Source: Pseudomonas sivasensis
Lineage (GTDB): Bacteria > Pseudomonadota > Gammaproteobacteria > Pseudomonadales > Pseudomonadaceae
Assembly: GCF_013778505.1 (NCBI RefSeq)
Contig: NZ_JAAOWU010000018.1
Span: 1-64,000 of the forward strand
Direction of reading: 5' to 3'
Length of the DNA: 64,000 bases
The notes beneath the pieces were generated by a model that worked only from the letters and a program-made list of their open reading frames with translations, did no database searches and was not told the origin of the DNA. Positions 59,648 through 64,000 of this stretch are shown here, in pieces. The position numbers were made by a program, and so were the translations under genes. Numbering within the stretch: the first letter of the stretch is position 1; every line of letters starts with the position of its first letter.

Positions 59648-60607
59648 ATGCCCGTGATTACTGCTCCTGCTGACAGCATTTCGCATCTGGATTCGCCTGA
59701 TTGCGCTGAGCTTTTTCCAATTCGTGATGTATCAAGATTGACAGGCGTCAACCCGGTCACCTTGCGTGCATGGGAGCGTCGTTACCGCCTGATCCAGCCC
59801 ATCCGCACCGAAAGTGGGCACCGCCTCTACTCCAAGGCCGATATTGAGACGGTCAATCGCATTCTTGGTTGGATTGAGCGTGGCGTGGCGGTGAGCAAGG
59901 TCGGCAAGATTCTCGCCCGCGACGATCAGCAGGCCGAAGCGATTCGCGCTGAGCGCGACTCAGTCGAGGAAAGCGAATTGCCGCAATGGCGGGCGAGGCT
60001 GTTGCTGGCGGTCAAGGCCTTTGACGACCGTCAGTTGGAAAGCCTGTATGGCCAGATTCTCGCTACCTATCCCCTCAACGTGGCGTTCCAAGAGATCCTG
60101 ATGCCTCTCTGGAACGAGCTGTTGCGCCACCAGGGGCGTTTTGGTCAAGCCAGCGAATGGCTGTTTTTCGACGCCTTCTTGCGTATCCATGCCTTTCAGC
60201 GCCTGCAAGCGGCGACACTGTCGCCTGCGCCTCGGGTATTGCTGTCAGCCATACCCGGCGAATGCCGCAAACTGGAGTTGCTGGTGGCGGCGCTGTTGAT
60301 GAGCAGCGATGACCTGGTCGTGAAGGTGCTGGGGATGGGGCAGCCGTTTGATGAGCTGACCCTCGTATGTGAAAAGACTCATCCCCAGGCGCTGATCATC
60401 TTCTCCAACCACTCCCATAACGTTGATCTGGCTGGCCGCCTCAACCGTTTGGCGTTGACCCTTGATTGCCCGTTATTTCTTGCTGGCGCAGTGTCGGACC
60501 TGGCGCAGAGCGCGCTGGCAGGTTCTTCCATCGGTTGTCTGGGCAGCGAAGGGCGCCAGATGCAACGCCGCTTGCAGCAGTTCCTCAGCGGTAACCTGGA
60601 TACCTGA
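59648..60607 (+). CDS. MerR-family regulator with degenerate cobalamin-binding domain (class II LitR/PplR type)
   Basis: The 319-residue protein has a MerR DNA-binding domain (FPIRDVSRLTGVNPVTLRAWERRYRLI, about 23-49; GHRLYSKADIETVNRILGWIERG) and a C-terminal region shaped like the four-helix plus Rossmann cobalamin domains of CarH/LitR. The usual ligands are missing: where CarH has a W..EH motif this protein has ASEWLFFDAFL, and the lower-ligand His loop reads PGECRKLEL. This fits class II LitR (PplR) proteins of P. putida, which act with LOV photoreceptors without B12. A LOV gene lies two genes downstream. Confidence 0.85.
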   Translation: MPVITAPADSISHLDSPDCAELFPIRDVSRLTGVNPVTLRAWERRYRLIQPIRTESGHRLYSKADIETVNRILGWIERGVAVSKVGKILARDDQQAEAIRAERDSVEESELPQWRARLLLAVKAFDDRQLESLYGQILATYPLNVAFQEILMPLWNELLRHQGRFGQASEWLFFDAFLRIHAFQRLQAATLSPAPRVLLSAIPGECRKLELLVAALLMSSDDLVVKVLGMGQPFDELTLVCEKTHPQALIIFSNHSHNVDLAGRLNRLALTLDCPLFLAGAVSDLAQSALAGSSIGCLGSEGRQMQRRLQQFLSGNLDT

Positions 60608-60609
60608 AC

Positions 60610-61215
60610 TCAGGCGTGCATCTGCGGGTGCACCAGGCGGTGCTGATGCAGGATGAACTGGCGCAGGCGTTCGATTTCATCCGCATCGCTTTGACTGAGG
60701 CGATAGGCAAACAAACCCCGCGCGGTTTCCCTCTCAAAGGCGCCGCGCAGGGCAATGCGCTCATAGCCGGAAGGGCTGAACCAAAGGGAAAAGGTTTTGG
60801 GTGGTTTGATCCGGCCACGAATCTCCACCAGCACGCCCTTGAATGACACCTCATGCACCCACAGCGCACTTGCGGTGCCCTTGATGTTCTCCAGGGCCAC
60901 CGGAGCTTCAAGTGCAAGGCGCCAGGCGCGGATCACCGGGCCGTCTTCAAAAATACTCGGCACACCCAGGCGCAGATGCACTGCATTGAACTCATCCTCC
61001 ACCAATTGGAGGGGAAAGGTCAGTTGCTGGTTGTCGAACTGCGCTTGGATGGTGACATGGTCGTGGGCGGCCAGGCGGGTGAGCAAGTCGCGAATCTGCG
61101 CACCGCCGTTGACGGTCAGGCTCGACGACGCATCCCGCAGATTAAGTTGCGGGTTGTGTTGCATGTTCTGAATGAAATCCAGCTCATCCTTGGTCAGAAG
61201 CGCATCGCGTTGCAT
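60610..61215 (-). CDS. PilZ-like domain protein
   Basis: The 201-residue protein begins MQRDALLTKDELDFIQNMQH and has a two-part layout: an N-terminal region (about 30-95) like the YcgR-type N-domain, and a C-terminal part with VHEVSFKGVLVEI that resembles the D/NxSxxG half of the PilZ c-di-GMP motif. The preceding RxxxR is not clearly present, so binding is uncertain. It is convergent with the MerR gene (two-base gap) and lies 59 bases upstream of the LOV gene's stop on the same strand, so LOV and PilZ-like genes may be co-transcribed. Confidence 0.65.
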   Translation of the reverse strand: MQRDALLTKDELDFIQNMQHNPQLNLRDASSSLTVNGGAQIRDLLTRLAAHDHVTIQAQFDNQQLTFPLQLVEDEFNAVHLRLGVPSIFEDGPVIRAWRLALEAPVALENIKGTASALWVHEVSFKGVLVEIRGRIKPPKTFSLWFSPSGYERIALRGAFERETARGLFAYRLSQSDADEIERLRQFILHQHRLVHPQMHA

Positions 61216-61274
61216 TGTGCTTGCTCAATAGAGGGGCATTAAAGTGCCATTATCCGCTCATATGGCCGTATTTT

Positions 61275-61742
61275 CTAAATTTTGTTCAATCCATTTGTCG
61301 ACTTGAACGCGGCCAGTTCGGCTTTGACTTGGGCCAGTTCGCTTTCTAATTGCTCGACACGCTGCTGGGCCCTGACCTGGAGCGTGACGTCTTTTTGTAC
61401 GCCGATAAAATAGGTTTGCTTATCAGCCGTGTTGAACACCGTTGAAAGCGACAGTTCGTTCCAGAAATGGCTGCCGTCCTTACGGTAATTGCGCAGGGTT
61501 TCCCGGCACGAACCACCCTTCGCCAAAGCATCCCGAATAACCGTCAGCGCTGGCTGATCACGGTCGCCCGACTGCAGGAAGCGGCAGTCCTGATAGAGGA
61601 TTTCGTCCAGTGTGTAGCCGGTCATCCGTTCGAAGGCCGGGTTCACATAAATCAGGGGCTTTTCATCGCCTTCGCGTTCGGCGACCACGATGCCTTCGTT
61701 GGAAGCGTCGATCACCATCTGCATCAGCTTGGCGTTAATCAT
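61275..61742 (-). CDS. Short LOV blue-light photoreceptor (PpSB1-LOV type)
   Basis: The product has 155 residues from the ATG at 61742 (MINAKLMQMVIDASNEGIVVAE). It is a lone LOV domain: the FMN-adduct Cys is residue 53 in YQDCRFLQSGDRDQPAL, with NYRKDGSHFWNEL and the Gln-containing YFIGVQKDVT downstream, and a C-terminal coiled-coil helix (QRVEQLESELAQVKAELAAF). There is no output domain, so it should act through dimer changes or a partner. Sequence and size closely resemble the slow-cycling PpSB1-LOV of P. putida. The MerR gene nearby is the likely partner. Confidence 0.93.
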   Translation of the reverse strand: MINAKLMQMVIDASNEGIVVAEREGDEKPLIYVNPAFERMTGYTLDEILYQDCRFLQSGDRDQPALTVIRDALAKGGSCRETLRNYRKDGSHFWNELSLSTVFNTADKQTYFIGVQKDVTLQVRAQQRVEQLESELAQVKAELAAFKSTNGLNKI

Positions 61743-61870
61743 TGAGCGGTCCGTGGCGTGTTGTTTGAATGGGCAGTTTATGGCAAGTCGTGAATCTTGC
61801 ACGGTGCGCCCCGAAATATTTGCGTCGCTGTTAATATCCCAGGCTTTCGCTCAACTACAGGATCAGATTG

Positions 61871-62326
61871 ATGAAAGTCGCCATCCTTTCCGGCTCGGTC
61901 TACGGCACGGCTGAAGAAGTCGCCCGGCACGCCGCCGGCATCCTCAAAGACGCTGGTTTTGAAGCCTGGCACAACCCGCGCGCGACCCTGGCGGATGTGC
62001 AGGCGTTTGCCCCTGAGGCGTTTCTGGCGGTGACTTCGACCACCGGCATGGGTGAACTGCCCGATAACCTGCAACCGTTGTATTCGACGATTCGCGACCA
62101 ACTGCCTTCGGCCTGGCGCGGTTTGCCCGGTGCGGTGATTGGTTTGGGCGACGCCAGCTATGGCGACACCTTTTGTGGTGGCGGTGAGCAAATGCGCGAG
62201 CTGTTTGGCGAGTTGGGCGTGCGCGAAGTACTGCCCATGTTGCGCCTGGACGCCAGCGAGAGCGTGACGCCGGAAGCAGATGCCGAGCCGTGGTTGGCAG
62301 AATTGGTCACTGCACTGCGCGCTTGA
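61871..62326 (+). CDS. MioC-like flavodoxin
   Basis: The product has 151 residues from the ATG at 61871 with AGGA upstream (a TTG three bases earlier is in frame). The FMN site is clear (ILSGSVYGTAEEVARHAA, TSTTGMGELPDNLQPLY, GLGDASYGDTFCGGGEQM). It resembles MioC and the P. aeruginosa flavodoxin PA3435. It is divergent from the LOV gene, with 128 bases between, and ends before a hairpin. The redox partners are unknown. Confidence 0.92.
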   Translation: MKVAILSGSVYGTAEEVARHAAGILKDAGFEAWHNPRATLADVQAFAPEAFLAVTSTTGMGELPDNLQPLYSTIRDQLPSAWRGLPGAVIGLGDASYGDTFCGGGEQMRELFGELGVREVLPMLRLDASESVTPEADAEPWLAELVTALRA

Positions 62327-62361
62327 TTGAGCGGTTCCAGCGGTTTTCAGTCCCTTTATTG

Positions 62362-62384
62362 ACGGCGTCTCTTTGACGCCGTTT
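62362..62384 (+). terminator. Rho-independent terminator after the flavodoxin gene
   Basis: ACGGCGTC / GACGCCGT hairpin with a TCTTT loop and a short T tract, 36 bases after the stop. Confidence 0.75.
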
Positions 62385-62524
62385 GTATAGATCTAAACTA
62401 TTCTCATAGCTGACTCGTACGGTCATCAAGCTGGCTGCGAAGGCAACTCCGTCCGCCAGGGCGTCTGACTAGACTGGCCCATCACTCGAAAAATAATAAG
62501 AAGTGCGCCAAGGAGGTCGTTACC

Positions 62525-63307
62525 GTGAGCCTAGCCCCTGTTGTGCCGCCACAGAATGTCAAAGATCAGGTCAGTGCTGCCGAGTGGCAAGCTCGTGTCG
62601 ACCTGGCGGCCTGCTATCGCCTGGTGGCGCTGCATGGCTGGGACGACCTGATCTTCACCCACATCTCGGCCAAGGTGCCGGGCACCGATGATTTCCTGAT
62701 CAACCCCTACGGACTGATGTTCCACGAGATCACTGCGTCGAGCCTGGTCAAGGTCGACCAGGCCGGCAACAAGCTGATGGACAGCCCCTACGAGATCAAC
62801 CCGGCGGGCTACACGATCCACAGCGCGATCCATGAAGTTCGCCACGATGTCACCTGCGTGTTGCATACCCACACTGCCGCCGGTGTGGCGGTGGCGGCAC
62901 AGAAACAGGGCGTGCTGCCGATCAGCCAGCAATCGATCTTCGTGCTGTCGAGCCTGGCCTATCACGCCTATGAAGGCGTCGCGCTGAACCATGAGGAAAA
63001 GGCCCGCCTGCAGGCCGACCTTGGCGACAATAATTTCTTGATGCTGCACAACCATGGCCTGCTCACCTGTGGCAGTACCATCGCCGACACGTTCCTGATG
63101 ATGTTCACCTTTCAGCGCGCCTGCGATATCCAGGTGCTGGCGCAAAACGGCGGCGCTGAATTGATCGCCATTGGTCCGCAGATTCTTGCGGGCGCCAAAG
63201 CCATGGTCGCTGCTGTCACCAAGAGCGCTCAAGGTATGGGGGGCGCGCTGGCCTGGCCGGCGTTGCTGCGCAAATTGGATGCTCAAGATCCTGGGTATAG
63301 AAGCTGA
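62525..63307 (+). CDS. Class II aldolase/adducin-domain protein
   Basis: The 260-residue product starts at a GTG (62525) with a very strong AAGGAGG site nine bases upstream. The class II aldolase fold is clear, with zinc His in VLHTHTAAGVAVAAQ and LMLHNHGLLTCG and the N-terminal LHGWDDLIFTHISAKVPG. Many proteins of this family lack known aldolase activity, and here the substrate is unknown. It shares one base with the start of the alpha/beta hydrolase gene, so the two should be translated together. Confidence 0.9.
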   Translation: MSLAPVVPPQNVKDQVSAAEWQARVDLAACYRLVALHGWDDLIFTHISAKVPGTDDFLINPYGLMFHEITASSLVKVDQAGNKLMDSPYEINPAGYTIHSAIHEVRHDVTCVLHTHTAAGVAVAAQKQGVLPISQQSIFVLSSLAYHAYEGVALNHEEKARLQADLGDNNFLMLHNHGLLTCGSTIADTFLMMFTFQRACDIQVLAQNGGAELIAIGPQILAGAKAMVAAVTKSAQGMGGALAWPALLRKLDAQDPGYRS

Positions 63308-64000
63308 TGCCACTTGCCGAGATCCCGCTCAGAGCCTGGCGCAAACGCAGCCAGAGTTTCGAATTTCACGGACGCACCATCCGTTACTGGGTGTCGGGGC
63401 AGGGCGAACCGTTGCTGCTGATCCATGGCTTTCCCACCGCCAGTTGGGACTGGCATTACCTGTGGCAACCCCTGGCCCAGCACAACTTGGTCATCGCCTG
63501 CGACATGCTCGGTTTCGGCGATTCAGCCAAGCCTCTGGACCATGGCTACTGCCTGCTGGAACAGGCGGATTTGCAACAGGCTTTGCTGGAGCATCTGCGG
63601 GTGGATCAGCCGGTGCACGTGCTGGCCCACGACTACGGTGACAGCGTCGCTCAGGAACTGTTGGCCCGGCACTATGAAGGCCGATTCAAGATGGCCAGTT
63701 GTGTGTTTCTCAACGGCGGGCTGTTCCCGGAAACCCATCGCCCGGCGCTGGTGCAAAAACTCCTGCTCAGCCCGCTGGGCTGGATGATCGGCCGCGCATT
63801 CGGGCGCAATGCCCTGGCCGACAGCTTCGGCCAGATCTTCGGCCCCAACACCCGCCCTAGCGAAAGCGCACTGGACGATTTCTGGAGCCTGATCGACTGC
63901 AACGATGGCACGCGCATCCTGCACAAGCTGATCGCCTACATTCCCCAGCGTCGGCGCCTGCGTGATCGCTGGGTGGCGGCGATGCAGCAGGGTGACGTGC
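63307..64000 (+). CDS. Alpha/beta hydrolase, 5' part (cut by the window end)
   Basis: At least 231 codons are present from the ATG at 63307 (MPLAEIPLRAWRKRSQSFEF). The fold is clear: the oxyanion region LLLIHGFPTASWDWHYLW and the nucleophile elbow LAHDYGDSVAQEL, where Asp replaces the usual Ser. Asp at this place is typical of the epoxide hydrolase and haloalkane dehalogenase side of the superfamily; AHDYGD also recalls MEST-like proteins. The cap region and the catalytic His are partly beyond the window. It is coupled to the aldolase-type gene. Confidence 0.9.
   Translation, partial: MPLAEIPLRAWRKRSQSFEFHGRTIRYWVSGQGEPLLLIHGFPTASWDWHYLWQPLAQHNLVIACDMLGFGDSAKPLDHGYCLLEQADLQQALLEHLRVDQPVHVLAHDYGDSVAQELLARHYEGRFKMASCVFLNGGLFPETHRPALVQKLLLSPLGWMIGRAFGRNALADSFGQIFGPNTRPSESALDDFWSLIDCNDGTRILHKLIAYIPQRRRLRDRWVAAMQQGDV

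Overview
This window is chromosomal DNA from a fluorescent Pseudomonas, most likely the P. fluorescens group. The evidence is the protein sequences, the yfiRNB and rplU-rpmA-obgE-proB gene orders, the kyn/ant/cat genes, and many short palindromic repeats with the core GGGGGCTTGCCCCC, arranged mostly as inverted pairs (REPINs). I see no phage, IS element, tRNA, CRISPR or plasmid gene. The window opens inside the 3' end of a 5S rRNA and closes inside an alpha/beta hydrolase gene.

Layout. (1) 0-12 kb: 5S rRNA end and terminator, recC-recB-recD (overlapping stops and starts), then the yfiR-yfiN-yfiB cyclic-di-GMP signalling operon. (2) 12-16.5 kb: a LysR regulator divergent from mmsA-mmsB (valine degradation), a 325-bp tandem duplication of the mmsB 3' end, and a cupin gene. 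(3) 16.9-31.6 kb: a tryptophan-degradation block: kynB-kynA, an aromatic amino acid permease, antABC with antR, catR with catBCA, kynR, kynU and a second permease. Together these encode tryptophan -> kynurenine -> anthranilate -> catechol -> muconate -> 3-oxoadipate enol-lactone. kynB and kynU share a promoter motif with the same spacing to a possible -10, a good candidate for KynR control. (4) 31.5-38 kb: two LysR regulators, a TauE/SafE exporter, mdaB, an SDR-like protein, a SulP transporter and an LprI-like protein. mdaB and the SDR gene, on either side of the LysR gene at 34119, share a promoter block. (5) 38-42.5 kb: a GntP-family permease, RpiR regulator, D-aminoacylase and glyoxalase-fold protein, probably for D-amino acid derivatives. 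(6) 42.5-55 kb: mostly core genes: an McpS-type chemoreceptor, fklB, a small gene with a Fur box, yjdM, ispB, rplU, rpmA, obgE, proB, creA, a glutathione peroxidase, an old yellow enzyme, a glycosyltransferase and cysZ. (7) 55-64 kb: trxB; a five-gene minus-strand operon folM-folE-folX-DUF1244-hopJ; an ABM-domain membrane protein; then a MerR protein with a degenerate cobalamin domain, a PilZ-like protein, a short LOV photoreceptor and a MioC-like flavodoxin; and finally a class II aldolase with an alpha/beta hydrolase.

The most interesting points are the probable light-sensing module at 59.6-62.3 kb (including an 11-codon ORF that abuts the merR start), the condensed tryptophan-to-ring-cleavage block with its two matching kyn promoters, the mmsB duplication whose coding differences are all synonymous, and the shared promoter block around the mdaB/LysR/SDR locus. 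All names rest on reading the sequence and on family knowledge; no database search was run.
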